Positions 19,201-28,400 are shown, counted from the stretch's first letter. The stretch is 64,000 nucleotides of DNA from Mycoavidus cysteinexigens (GCF_003966915.1 NZ_AP018150.1:1302001-1366000); one strand, 5' to 3'. Numbers and translations: made by a program. Notes: a model not told the origin generated them from the sequence alone.

Positions 19201-21241
19201 ATTGATCGCTCTCTTCTTTTGAAAACGGTTCGACCACGACTTCTTGAAACAACGTGTCCTTGTCCTGCAGCATCGGATTCGGTTGAAAACGGCTTTGATA
19301 GTCCTGCCCCAAATATTCGCTGCGACAACTAATCACCATGTGACCCTGCCAGCCGTCAGACTTGTTGATGGAATTGCTCACATACAGATTTTGCGTCTGA
19401 CGTATCTCATCATACCCATCCAAAATAAAGATAAACCTTTGGTTTTCTTTCTTTAATTTCTGAATCTGAAATTTTGACAGGCCTCTTTTCTTTAACGCTT
19501 TAGCAATCAGATCGTGCTCAGGCTTATCAATGCTCGGCAGAGAAATAAACAGTGGGATCGCATCGTCTGCTTTTTTGTGGTCCCATAAATGCTTTTCTAG
19601 GCGGCGGTTGAAGGTGGTTTTGCCCGCCCCAGAGTCTCCCGTCAACAAAATCACTTGTTTATCTTTTAGAAATGCTTGAACTTGGGGTAAAAGGTCAAAG
19701 GTTTTGCTCTCCCCATCCAAATTCGCTCGGCAGCGCGGTTCAATATAGAGCTTAAGGGTTTCTTGAAACGCCTCATTTTGCGTTAAGGCCGCCTCATACT
19801 GTTCTTTCAGCGCGGCTCTAGGGTCGGCACGGAACACCTGCAACTGTTCGTGTTCTTGCTGCACGGTGGAAGCAAGCTGGCTATGCAGCGCTGTCCGTAT
19901 ACCATCGAAAATGCCGTCTAAGAGCTTCGCAAATTCTAGTTTGCCAAAGTTTAAATCACTCTTTAAACGCGATATAACATGGCTGTGCCCTGTCCAAAAC
20001 TTGTCCAGAAACGTTTTCGCTTCGTTGCTACCCGCTAACAGCCGCTCGATCACCTTAAACAGCACACCATGTGACCCTTGGTTCAGATAGACTTCCTCCC
20101 CCTTTTTCACTTGCAAATCAAAGCGCAGAGGGTCCTCCATCCGAACCGTCGTCGAGTCAATAAAATCCTTCAGGCAGTAGTCATAGCTATTGGGCGTTAA
20201 TGAAACCGGGATAATCCCGTGCTGACCTTTCAGATGCGCTGCTCGAATCTCCAAAAAAGCCATTTCCGTCAACACATGATGGAAGTCCGCCATATATTTT
20301 TCCTCTTGGGAAAATTTTCTGACCACCTCACGTAACGCTGGAGTACCCTTTTGTTGGTTGTCTTTGACGTAGGCTTCTCGATCTATGTCATAGGCTTTTT
20401 TAAGCTCATCACAAAACGCTTTATAGGACTGACCTTTTAGGTAGCTTCCTAAGACATCAGAACAACACACGATCACCTTATCGACCGGCTTCACATCCGC
20501 TCGCACCTGAGCGGGCAGCAAACAGAATTGATTGGTTAAGATGTCTTCTAGCTTGCCATCTTCTTTCAGATTTTCATCCGAATTTGCATACGCCTGCCCT
20601 ATCGGCGTTTGATCCGAATAGAGCGTCACCCCTCGGATTTTAGATAAATTATTGATTAAATATTTAGACGTCGAGGCCTTCGCCTCCCCGTGAGCATCAT
20701 TATCATGGGCATACACTAGAAACAAGCTGGGTTTCTTCGACACCTCTAAGGAACTTAGTGTCAACAGCGCCTTTTCAAACAGATAATCCACCAGATCACT
20801 TTTTTCCTCGGCAGATATTGAAGCAGATATGGCAGGAGCGGAAGCCAATTTATTTGAGTGAGCACTATGCTCTGATGGAGGGGCCAAAGCTTCCGCACGA
20901 TGTTTGGCTCCATCGTGCCCCCACGCTCCAGCCTTAATATAGCTGATTCTTGCTTTGGTAAATAAATTTAAGCTTTCTAACACTTCCCCACGTTCGAAAT
21001 AGGCATCAGCCATCATCGCTCGCAATGTCTCATCGGCTAATGTTTGGGGATCTTGCGCTTTCCTCAAAGCTTCTTTTACGCCCCCAAGCGATTTCAGCGT
21101 TTCTTTCAACTGATCGTATAGGGTCAGCGCTACCTCCAAGTGCCCCTTTTCCTTCTCAGCACGAGCTTGACCTAAATAATAATCACCGAGGTTCCGCGCG
21201 AGGGTTTCTGGTAACGCCGAGTGAGATATGCTCTTTAACAT
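16280..21241 (-). CDS. TPR - TIR/SEFIR-like - NACHT - pentapeptide - 14x WD40 STAND protein
   Basis: 1653 residues. An N-terminal TPR-like helical region lies at about 15-105. Residues 172-350 have TIR/SEFIR character: first strand SLFLVYAHD, then VTLYSDQTPIG, VDKVIVCCSDVLGSYLK, CDELKKAYD and GIIPVSLTPNSYDYC. NACHT P-loop GDSGAGKTT at about 535-543, Walker B FIFILDGYDEI near 603. Pentapeptide linker at about 965-1015. Fourteen WD40 units of 42 residues at about 1024-1604 (nt 16430-18170), then the tail EGLSEANRILLKQRGA. AGGAGA precedes the ATG. Architecture is that of an NLR-like receptor whose TIR-like domain would be the signalling effector. It pairs with the paralogue at 22198-28176. Confidence 0.92.
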   Translation of the reverse strand: MLKSISHSALPETLARNLGDYYLGQARAEKEKGHLEVALTLYDQLKETLKSLGGVKEALRKAQDPQTLADETLRAMMADAYFERGEVLESLNLFTKARISYIKAGAWGHDGAKHRAEALAPPSEHSAHSNKLASAPAISASISAEEKSDLVDYLFEKALLTLSSLEVSKKPSLFLVYAHDNDAHGEAKASTSKYLINNLSKIRGVTLYSDQTPIGQAYANSDENLKEDGKLEDILTNQFCLLPAQVRADVKPVDKVIVCCSDVLGSYLKGQSYKAFCDELKKAYDIDREAYVKDNQQKGTPALREVVRKFSQEEKYMADFHHVLTEMAFLEIRAAHLKGQHGIIPVSLTPNSYDYCLKDFIDSTTVRMEDPLRFDLQVKKGEEVYLNQGSHGVLFKVIERLLAGSNEAKTFLDKFWTGHSHVISRLKSDLNFGKLEFAKLLDGIFDGIRTALHSQLASTVQQEHEQLQVFRADPRAALKEQYEAALTQNEAFQETLKLYIEPRCRANLDGESKTFDLLPQVQAFLKDKQVILLTGDSGAGKTTFNRRLEKHLWDHKKADDAIPLFISLPSIDKPEHDLIAKALKKRGLSKFQIQKLKKENQRFIFILDGYDEIRQTQNLYVSNSINKSDGWQGHMVISCRSEYLGQDYQSRFQPNPMLQDKDTLFQEVVVEPFSKEESDQYLEKYVAHNPTEWTAQAYREAFSKQPNLKDLISNPFLLRVVLEALPHAEKKGKAVSTIQLRMDLYDQFVRQWFERNQQRLSTQSLTEARQEVFRELYDDGFAQHGIGFVKELAVQLYKENAGNPIVEYSLFKDKGSWKDAFFGREKENQLLREAWPLIRSGTEYRFIHKSLLEYFVARALLESFDGCMDRSTRQRRGSAASIYSFEEQAVVHIRTQQGLSLSPKHWIGDLGVTRLLTDRVWQEPTFKEQLLAIIERSKTDKTIRQTAANAMTILVRAGVQFNGADLKGIQIPGADLSFGVFDSVQLQGSDLRKATLRTSWLRNANFSGAQMVGVQFGEWPYLPEESEVLSCAYSPDGKTCAMGLQNGKIRVYDTSSWEKIHTLEGHKSDIWSVAYSPTGEQIASGGKDKAVRLWDAASGALRHTLEGHKSDVWSVAYSPTGDQIASGSDDETVRLWDTASGALRHTLQGHEDYVRCVVYSPSGDQIASGGYDETVRLWDAASGVLHHTLQGHDSIVRSVAYSPSGEQIAAASDDHTVRLWETASGVLRHTLQGHDSWIRSVTYSPSGDQIASGSDDKTVRLWDAASGVLRHTLKGHEKTVYSVAYSPSGDQIASGSEDQTVRLWEAASGGLRHNIQGHKKVVNSVAYSPNGDQFASGSWDKTIRLWDAASGLTRHTLQGHDDRVLSVVYSPSGDQIASGSDDLTVRLWDAASGALRHTLEGHEDSVSSVAYSPSGDQIASGSWDKTVGLWNAASGALRHILKGHEDYVRSVAYSPSGNQIASASDDKTIRLWDAASGALRHTLEGHDDRIFSVAYSPSGDQIASASWDKTVRLWDAASGALRHTLEGHDSEVDSVAYSPSGDQIASGSKDETVRLWAVASGQCLAVIEGFSGRVYSIAWQRSVGGNDLVTGSEDEFVRQWQVTGESDAVQVRLRWMSPHTELTVKGTVIEGAEGLSEANRILLKQRGAVRESL

Positions 21242-21264
21242 GCTTGTCTCCTATTTTCATTCGT

Positions 21265-21475
21265 ACTAATTAGATCAAACTCGAGCTACTCGAGTGCGCT
21301 CCGTTATCCTGATTCCGCCACCAATCACGATCGATAAAGATTATGCAAAAGCTATATTGAAGCTTGAGTTCGGCCGACCATATCGACCAGCGTGGTTAGA
21401 ATTTGATGGATATTAATGGCACCGCGATTGAAAAACAAGAAAAATGTTTTTCAATGGCTATTGCTCTCAGACTAC
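21265..21475. repeat. 5' flank shared with the 28.2-kb paralogue
   Basis: The noncoding sequence upstream of the 1653-residue gene is recognisably the same as that upstream of the 1992-residue gene (28190-28400). Shared blocks are ACTAATTAGATC-like, GAT-ATGCAAAAGCTA-TTGAAGC, and an AAAACA-AGAAAAA-TGTTTT hairpin. The promoter was therefore copied along with the gene. The rest of the gap to 21839 holds no gene that I can support. Confidence 0.65.
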
Positions 21476-21839
21476 ATTTTTAATGTACGGCGCTTACAAA
21501 AAATGGCTACATTGAGTTTGGTGGTAAAACTACTGCACGCAGATACTCTTGTGGTCCGTGAGCCATGACATTTATTTCGTCAACTTGTTTTGCCATTGCT
21601 GCATATCGTAAGAACACCATTAACCTTGCAATTACCCACATTTTTTATGAACCTATTTCTTACGGAGTTCATTACTGTACAAGGCGTAATACCATATCGG
21701 CCAAGGTAATAGGGATGTAACCAAGGATGAAAAACCCCTAAAAGCTATCTTGTTGCGGCTAGAGACATTACTTCGCTGATCAGTCAAGCACTGCAAGAAA
21801 GCGCTCGACGACTTTATTCATAAGGGCTCCTGACAAAGA

Positions 21840-22040
21840 CTAGGGGCCATAACCGTATCCAGGGATGTGAGTAATTGCAAGCTGGCAGATACCAAACACA
21901 CCTGTCCGGCTCAGGCCCATTTGTGCCGCAATCTTGTCGTACGTGTAACCTGCTGCGCGCAACCGAATCACCTGCACACGCCGCTCATGCCGCGCCTCGC
22001 GCGACAACCTTCTCATATCGGTAGATTTCATTCCGTTCAT
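21840..22040 (-). pseudogene. Transposase N-terminal HTH fragment (IS630-like)
   Basis: 66 codons reading RRLSREARHERRVQVIRLR, then TYDKIAAQMGLSRTGVF: a helix-turn-helix of the kind that starts IS630-family transposases (HTH_29-like). After the recognition helix the frame diverges and stops, with no DDE domain. It lies between two giant STAND genes and probably marks an old insertion. An intact small regulator is less likely, given the abrupt end. Confidence 0.5.
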
Positions 22041-22197
22041 ATAAGGATCTCTTGGCTTTTTTCAAGAATACAAATGCCGGATCAATAATACCAACAACCC
22101 CTTCGATATCAACCATTTTATCGATAGCTATGGCATATCTACAAAAAAATGCCATAACTTTTTCTACCTCTATTTCAGCCAAGCATAGTGTTGATAG

Positions 22198-25100
22198 TCA
22201 GCTCTTCCTTTTAAACATATTCTTCAGCAGAGTCTTACCCTCTGTATATTTCGGCAGACTCTGTTTCAACTCAGTCAATATTTCGGCAGATTTTGTACTG
22301 ATACCTTCTTTTTTCTTCAGAAATAACGCGCCGCGCTGCTTCAACAGTGACTCATTCACCCCGCTTAAGCCTCGTACACCTTCGAGTAACGCACCTCTCA
22401 CTGTCAAAAAATCATGACTCGTACTCCAACTCAAATACGCCTTATATTTCCCCCCCTCTTTTTTCAATTCCCACTGCCGTACTGATTTATCATAACTGCC
22501 TATCCCTAAATAGCTGTGACCATCCCAAGTCTCTTTCCAGGCTAGGCTTCTCACTGGCCCGCTATCTTCAATCAGCATTTGACACTCTCCCGTTCGGGGA
22601 TCCCACACTCGCACCGTACTGTCAACACTCCCCGACGCTAGCCGATCTCCTCCAGGCGAATACACTACGCTCATAACTTGACTGGTATGCCCTTCTAACT
22701 TCTGCTTCAACGCGCCGCTTTCTACATCCCACACTCGCACAGTATTGTCGTCACTCCCCGACGCTAGCTGACCTCCTCCAGGCGAATACACTACGCTCAC
22801 AACTTCATCTGTATGCCCTTCTAACTTCTGCTTCAACGCGCCGCTTTCTACATCCCACACTCGCACAGTATTGTCAGCACTTCCCGACGCTAGCTGAGTT
22901 CCTCCAGGTGAATACACTACGCTCAAAACTATACCTGTATGCCCTTCTAACTTCTGCTTCAACGCGCCGCTTTCTACATCCCACACTCGCACAGTATTGT
23001 CAGTACTCCCCGACGCTAGTTCAGCTCCTCCAGGCGAATACACTACGCTCGTAACTTCATCTGTATGCCCTTCTAACTTCTGCTTCAACGCGCCGCTTTC
23101 TACATCCCACACTCGCACCGTCCTGTCAAAACTCCCCGACGCTAGCTGATCTCCTCCAGGCGAATACACTACGCTCACAACTGCACCTGTATGCCCTTCT
23201 AAATTTTGCTTCAACGCGCCGCTTTCTACATCCCACACTCGCACCGTCCCGTCCTCCCCCCCCGACGCTAGCTGACCTCCTCCAGGCGAATACACTACGC
23301 TCCAAACTTGTGCGGCATGCCCTTCTTCTAACTTCTGCCTCTCCGCTCCGCTTTCTACATCCCACACTCGCACAGTATTGTCAAAACTCCCCGACGCTAG
23401 CTGAGCTCCTCCAGGCGAATACACTACGCTCCAAATTTGATCGGTATGCCCTTCTAACTTCTGCTTCTCCGCTCCGCTTTCCACGTCCCACACTCGCACC
23501 GTCCTGTCAACACTCCCCGATGCTAGCTGATCTCCTCCAGGCGAATACACTACGCTCAAAATTCCAGCTGTATGCCCTTCTAACTTCTGCTTCAACTCGC
23601 CGCTTTCTACATCCCACACTCGCACCGTCCCGTCCTTCCCCCCCGACGCTAACTGATCTCCTCCAGGCGAATACACTACGCTCCAAACTTGTGCGGCATG
23701 CCCTTCTTCTAACTTCTGCCTCTCCGCTCCGCTTTCTACATCCCACACTCGCACAGTATTGTCAAAACTCCCCGACGTTAGCTGAGCTCCTCCAGGCGAA
23801 TACACTACGCTCATAACTTCACCTGTATGCCCTTCTAACTTCTGCTTCAACTCGCCACTTTCCACATCCCACACTCGCACCGTATTGTCAGTACTCCCCG
23901 ACGCTAGCCGATCTCCTCCAGGCGAATACACTACGCTCACAACTGCACCTGTATGCCCTTCTAAATTTTGCTTCAACGCACCGCTTTCTACATCCCACAC
24001 TCGCACAGTATTGTCAGCACTCCCCGACGCTAGCTGAACTCCTCCAGGTGAATACACTACGCTATAAACTCCAGCTGTATGCCCTTCTAACTTCTGCTTC
24101 AACTCGCCGCTTTCTACATCCCACACTCGCACCGTCCCGTCCTTCCCCCCCGACGCTAGCTGAGTTCCTCCAGGTGAATACACTACGCTCAAAACTATAC
24201 CTGTATGCCCTTCTAACTTCTGCTTCAACGCGCCGCTTTCTACATCCCACACTCGCACAGTATTGTCAGTACTCCCCGACGCTAGTTCAGCTCCTCCAGG
24301 CGAATACACTACGCTCAAAACTTCACCTGTATGCCCTTCTAACTTCTGCTTCAACTCGCCACTTTCCACATCCCACACTCGCACAGTATTGTCTAAACTC
24401 CCCGACGCTAGCTGACCTCCTCCAGGCGAATACACTACGCTATAAACTCCATCTGTATGCCCTTCTAATTTCTGCTTCAACGCGCCGCTTTCTACATCCC
24501 ACACTCGCACAGTATTGTCAGTACTCCCCGACGCTAGCCGATCTCCTCCAGGCGAATACACTACGCTATAAACTCCACTTATATGCTCTTCTAACTTCTG
24601 CTTCAACGCTCCGCTTTCTACATCCCACACTCGCACAGTATTGTCAGTACTCCCCGACGCTAGCTGAGCTCCTCCAGGCGAATACACTACGCTCATAACT
24701 TCACCTGTATGCCCTTCTAACTTCTGCTTCAACTCGCCACTTTCCACATCCCACACTCGCACCGTATTGTCAGCACTCCCCGATGCTAGCCGATCTCCTC
24801 CAGGTGAATACACTACGTTCATAACTTGACTGGTATGCCCTTCTAACTTCTGCTTCAACGTGCCGCTTTCTACATCCCACACTCGCACAGTAGTGTCCTG
24901 CCCCCCCGACGCTAGCTGAGCTCCTCCAGGCGAATACACTACGCTCCAAACTACACCGGCATGCCCTTCTAAAGTATAGATTTTTTTCCAATTCGAGGTC
25001 ATATAAACACTGATCTTACCGCTCTCAAGCCCTACGACGTGGGTTTGACCATCCGGCGAATAGGCACAAGAGAACACTCTGCTCTTTACTTGTAAATATG

Positions 25101-28100
25101 GCAATTCGCCAAACTGCACCCCACCCATCTGCGCTTCACTTAAATTCGCCTCATGCAGCCAACTCGCGCGAAGATTGGCTTTTCTTAAATCCGCTCCTTG
25201 CAACTGAGCCGAATCAAATAACCCATAACTCAAGTCCGCTCCAGGGATCTGAATCCCCTTTAAATCTGCTCCGATAAATTGCATTCCGGCTTTGACCAAT
25301 ATCGTTATTGCATTGGCCGCTGTTTGGCGTAACCCAGGATCAATTTTTGAGCGATCGATTATCGCTAACAGCTGTTCCTTAAATATGCTCTCTTGCTGAA
25401 CACGCTCAGTCAACAATCCCACAACACCTAGATCGCCTACCCAATGCTTGGGTGCCAACGATATGTCTCGAAGCATTCGGCGGGGCACAATAGCTTGGGT
25501 TTCAAAACTATAGACCGAAGCGCCGCTACCACGACGCTCGCGAGTGTTTGGCGCAACACACGCATCGAACGAATCGAAGAGCGAGCGAGCCACAAAATAT
25601 TCCAGCAGCGATTTATGGATAAAACGATATTGATTGCCGCTTCGGCTCAGTGGCCACGTTTCTCGCAATAGTTGCTGCTTGGCTTCCCGCCCAAAAAAAG
25701 ACTCTTTCCAATTCCCCTCGTCTTTGAACAACGAATACTCGACTATCGGCTTACCTGCATTCTCTACGTAAAGATGCACCGCTAAATCTTTCACAAATCC
25801 GATACCGTGCTGGACGAAACCATCATCGCACAGCTCTCTAAAGATCTCTTTTTTGGACCCCGTTAAATCCTGTGTGCTTAAGCGCTGTTGGTTCCGTTCG
25901 AACCAGCTTCTTACGAACTGGTCATACAGGTCCAAGCGTAACTGCACAACACTTCGATCTTTCCCCTCGTTTTCCAGGTATGGCAACGCTTCTAATACCA
26001 CTCGTAGCAAAAATGGGTTGCTGACCAAGTTTTTTAAATGCGGTTGGTCGAGGGCTTCTTTGTATCGTGGCGCCGATCCGCCCATTCCGTTGTACTCTAC
26101 ATATTTTTCTAGATACCGATTGCGCTCTTCCTCTGAAAACGGCTCGATCACGATTTCTTGAAACGACGTGTCCTTGTCCTGTAGAAGCGGTTTCGGTTGA
26201 AAACAGCGGCGATAGTCCTGGCCCAGATATTCGCTGCGGCAACTGATCACCATTTGACCCTGCCAGCCGTCGGATTGGTTGATCGAATTGCTCACATACA
26301 AATTCTGCGTTTGCCGTATCTCATCATAGCCGTCCAAAATAAATACAAACTTTTGTTTTTCTTTCTTTAACTTCTGAATCTGAAATTCTGACAGCCCTCT
26401 TCCCCTTAACGCTTTGGCAATTAGATCGTGCTCAGGCTTGTCAATACTCGCCAGAGAAATAAACAGCGGAATCGCATCAGATTCTTTTTCATCGTTGTTC
26501 CATAATTGCTCTTCTAGCAGGCGGTTCAAGGTTGTTTTTCCCGCCCCGGAGTCTCCAGTCAACAAGATCACTTGTTTAGCAACTTGCTTATCGTATAGAA
26601 ACTTTTGAACCTTGGATAAAAGTGGAAAGGTCTCGGTCTCCCCATTCAGATCCGCTTGGCCGCGCGGTTCAACATAGAGCTGCTGGGTCTCATTAAATGC
26701 CTGATCTTGCTTCAGGGCAGCAAAATACTGTTCCTTCAGCGCAGTCCTCGGGTCAGCTTTGAGTACCCACCGCTGCTCGTTTTGTTCCTGCATGATAACG
26801 GCAAGCTGGCTGTGCTGTGCGCTCTGGATGCCGTCGAAGATGCTGTCTATTAGCTCGGTAAACTCACGCTCGCCAAGCTTTGAATTATTCTTTAAAAGGG
26901 AAATAAGATTGCTGTGCCCTGTCCAAAATTTGTCCAGAAATGTTTTGGACTCATTGTTGCCTACTAACAGCCGTTCGATCAACTTAAACAGCACCAGGTG
27001 CCGACTTTGATTCTGATAGACTTCTCCTCCCTTTTGGGCCTGCCCCTCCAATCTGGGAATATCCTCTATGCGAACCACGGTCGCTTTAATAAAAGCCCCC
27101 AGGCACTCCTCATAGCTATTTAGCGTTAATGAAACCGGGATAATACCGTGCTCTTTGGGCTGCTCTGCTCGGATTTGCAAAAAAGCTATTTCTGTCAACA
27201 CATGATGGAACCCCGCTTTATATTCTTGTTCTTCTGAAAATTTCATCAGCACCTTACGTATTGCTAAAGTGTCATTTTGCTCATTGTTTTTGCCATAGGC
27301 GTCTAGGTCTTTGAGATAAGCTTCTCGGAGTTCCTGATGAAATTTTTTATAGTCCACCCATTTTAGGTAGCTTCCTAATACCTCAGAACAACACACCACG
27401 GCCTTATCGACCGGTTTCACATCTTTTATTACCTGAGCGGGCAACAAACAGAGCTGATTGGTTAAAATATCGCCTAGTTTGCCGTCCTTTTTCAAGTCTT
27501 CCGGCGACATTATGTACGGTCGCCCCATCGGCGCTTGGTCCGAATACAGCTTGACGCCCTCGATTTCAGATAACCTCTCGATGAAATACTTAGACGTCTC
27601 AGCTTCGGCCTTTCCATGATCTGCATTGTTGTGGGCATACACCAGAAAAAGACTAGGTTTATTTGACACCTTTAAGGCGTTAAGTGTCAACAACGTCTTT
27701 TTAAACAGATAATCTACCAGATCACTTTTTTTCTGGACAGACATTGAGGTGAATATGGCAGTCCGAACCGAAGCCCATTTATTTGAGTGAGCGCTATGTC
27801 CTGATGGAGGGGGTTGCACAGCTTCCGCACGATGTTGCTTGGCTTCATCGTGCCCCCACATTTCAGCCTTAATATAGCTGATTCTTGCTTTGCCGAACAA
27901 ATTTAAGCCTTCTAACACTTTCCCACGCTCGAAATAGGCATCGGCCATCATCTTTCGCAATGTCTCATCTGCTAATGTGTGGGTATATTGCGCTCTCCTC
28001 AAGGCCTCTTTTACGCTCCCGAGCGACTTCAATGTGTCTTTCACCTGATTGTATAGCGTCAGCGCTACATCCAAGTGTCCATTTTCCTTTTCAGTGCGAG

Positions 28101-28176
28101 CTTGACCTAAATAAAGTTCACCGAGGTTCCGCGTGAGGGTTTCTGTTAACGCCGAGTGAGATATGTTCCCTAACAT
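22198..28176 (-). CDS. TPR - TIR/SEFIR-like - NACHT - pentapeptide - 21x WD40 STAND protein
   Basis: 1992 residues, the longest gene of the window and a close paralogue of 16280-21241 across the first thousand residues. TPR-like region about 15-105; TIR/SEFIR-like about 174-352 (SLFLVYAHNN, VKLYSDQAP, VCCSEVLGSYLK, GIIPVSLTLNSY); NACHT P-loop GDSGAGKTT about 541-549, Walker B FVFILDGYDEI about 610-620; pentapeptide linker about 970-1020. WD40 units number 21 (about 1030-1905), three sets of seven, with consensus YSPGGAQLASGSTDNTVRVW. The family tail (RGLSGVNESLLKQRGA) is extended by 35 basic residues. GGAGA lies nine bases before the ATG. It is intact in spite of extreme repetition, so probably under selection. 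Confidence 0.92.
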   Translation of the reverse strand: MLGNISHSALTETLTRNLGELYLGQARTEKENGHLDVALTLYNQVKDTLKSLGSVKEALRRAQYTHTLADETLRKMMADAYFERGKVLEGLNLFGKARISYIKAEMWGHDEAKQHRAEAVQPPPSGHSAHSNKWASVRTAIFTSMSVQKKSDLVDYLFKKTLLTLNALKVSNKPSLFLVYAHNNADHGKAEAETSKYFIERLSEIEGVKLYSDQAPMGRPYIMSPEDLKKDGKLGDILTNQLCLLPAQVIKDVKPVDKAVVCCSEVLGSYLKWVDYKKFHQELREAYLKDLDAYGKNNEQNDTLAIRKVLMKFSEEQEYKAGFHHVLTEIAFLQIRAEQPKEHGIIPVSLTLNSYEECLGAFIKATVVRIEDIPRLEGQAQKGGEVYQNQSRHLVLFKLIERLLVGNNESKTFLDKFWTGHSNLISLLKNNSKLGEREFTELIDSIFDGIQSAQHSQLAVIMQEQNEQRWVLKADPRTALKEQYFAALKQDQAFNETQQLYVEPRGQADLNGETETFPLLSKVQKFLYDKQVAKQVILLTGDSGAGKTTLNRLLEEQLWNNDEKESDAIPLFISLASIDKPEHDLIAKALRGRGLSEFQIQKLKKEKQKFVFILDGYDEIRQTQNLYVSNSINQSDGWQGQMVISCRSEYLGQDYRRCFQPKPLLQDKDTSFQEIVIEPFSEEERNRYLEKYVEYNGMGGSAPRYKEALDQPHLKNLVSNPFLLRVVLEALPYLENEGKDRSVVQLRLDLYDQFVRSWFERNQQRLSTQDLTGSKKEIFRELCDDGFVQHGIGFVKDLAVHLYVENAGKPIVEYSLFKDEGNWKESFFGREAKQQLLRETWPLSRSGNQYRFIHKSLLEYFVARSLFDSFDACVAPNTRERRGSGASVYSFETQAIVPRRMLRDISLAPKHWVGDLGVVGLLTERVQQESIFKEQLLAIIDRSKIDPGLRQTAANAITILVKAGMQFIGADLKGIQIPGADLSYGLFDSAQLQGADLRKANLRASWLHEANLSEAQMGGVQFGELPYLQVKSRVFSCAYSPDGQTHVVGLESGKISVYMTSNWKKIYTLEGHAGVVWSVVYSPGGAQLASGGQDTTVRVWDVESGTLKQKLEGHTSQVMNVVYSPGGDRLASGSADNTVRVWDVESGELKQKLEGHTGEVMSVVYSPGGAQLASGSTDNTVRVWDVESGALKQKLEEHISGVYSVVYSPGGDRLASGSTDNTVRVWDVESGALKQKLEGHTDGVYSVVYSPGGGQLASGSLDNTVRVWDVESGELKQKLEGHTGEVLSVVYSPGGAELASGSTDNTVRVWDVESGALKQKLEGHTGIVLSVVYSPGGTQLASGGKDGTVRVWDVESGELKQKLEGHTAGVYSVVYSPGGVQLASGSADNTVRVWDVESGALKQNLEGHTGAVVSVVYSPGGDRLASGSTDNTVRVWDVESGELKQKLEGHTGEVMSVVYSPGGAQLTSGSFDNTVRVWDVESGAERQKLEEGHAAQVWSVVYSPGGDQLASGGKDGTVRVWDVESGELKQKLEGHTAGILSVVYSPGGDQLASGSVDRTVRVWDVESGAEKQKLEGHTDQIWSVVYSPGGAQLASGSFDNTVRVWDVESGAERQKLEEGHAAQVWSVVYSPGGGQLASGGEDGTVRVWDVESGALKQNLEGHTGAVVSVVYSPGGDQLASGSFDRTVRVWDVESGALKQKLEGHTDEVTSVVYSPGGAELASGSTDNTVRVWDVESGALKQKLEGHTGIVLSVVYSPGGTQLASGSADNTVRVWDVESGALKQKLEGHTDEVVSVVYSPGGGQLASGSDDNTVRVWDVESGALKQKLEGHTSQVMSVVYSPGGDRLASGSVDSTVRVWDPRTGECQMLIEDSGPVRSLAWKETWDGHSYLGIGSYDKSVRQWELKKEGGKYKAYLSWSTSHDFLTVRGALLEGVRGLSGVNESLLKQRGALFLKKKEGISTKSAEILTELKQSLPKYTEGKTLLKNMFKRKS
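22460..25085 (-). repeat. 126-bp tandem repeat array encoding 21 WD40 units
   Basis: Period 126 bp (42 codons). Internal units differ at only a few codons, and some differences are shared by blocks: units 11-13 and 14-16 form a 381-bp segmental duplication (three units plus one extra Glu codon in LEEGH), and units 7-8 recur almost exactly as 17-18. This indicates recent unequal crossing-over or gene conversion inside the array. Confidence 0.9.
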
Positions 28177-28189
28177 GTCTGTTCTCCAT

Positions 28190-28400
28190 TTTCTTTGATT
28201 CGTATTAATTAGATCCGATCGGAGTTACTTGAATGTGGCCGCTATCGCAATTTCGCAGCCGTTCACTCATGGTGGATACAGATTGTGCAAAAGCTAGCTT
28301 GAAGCTGATTTCGTCCGAACATGTTGACCGGAGAAAATGGATCTCAATGAATACTAGTAACACCCCTCTAAAAAAACAAGAAAAATGTTTTTTTTATTTT
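28190..28400. repeat. 5' flank shared with the 21.3-kb paralogue; promoter region of the giant STAND gene
   Basis: Partner of the repeat at 21265-21475 (ATTAGATC, GATTGTGCAAAAGCTAGC, AAAACA-AGAAAAA-TGTTTT hairpin). Each lies at the same distance from its gene. No coding sequence is supported between 28177 and 28707. Confidence 0.65.

Noticed and set aside
21985-22182. 65-codon minus-strand frame (MAEIEVEKVMAFFCRYAIA)
   Set aside because: No recognised motif, overlaps the transposase fragment and the end of the STAND gene region; insufficient support for a gene.
22460-25085. CRISPR-like regular repeats
   Set aside because: Period is 126 bp with no unique spacers, and every unit is coding WD40 sequence in an open frame.
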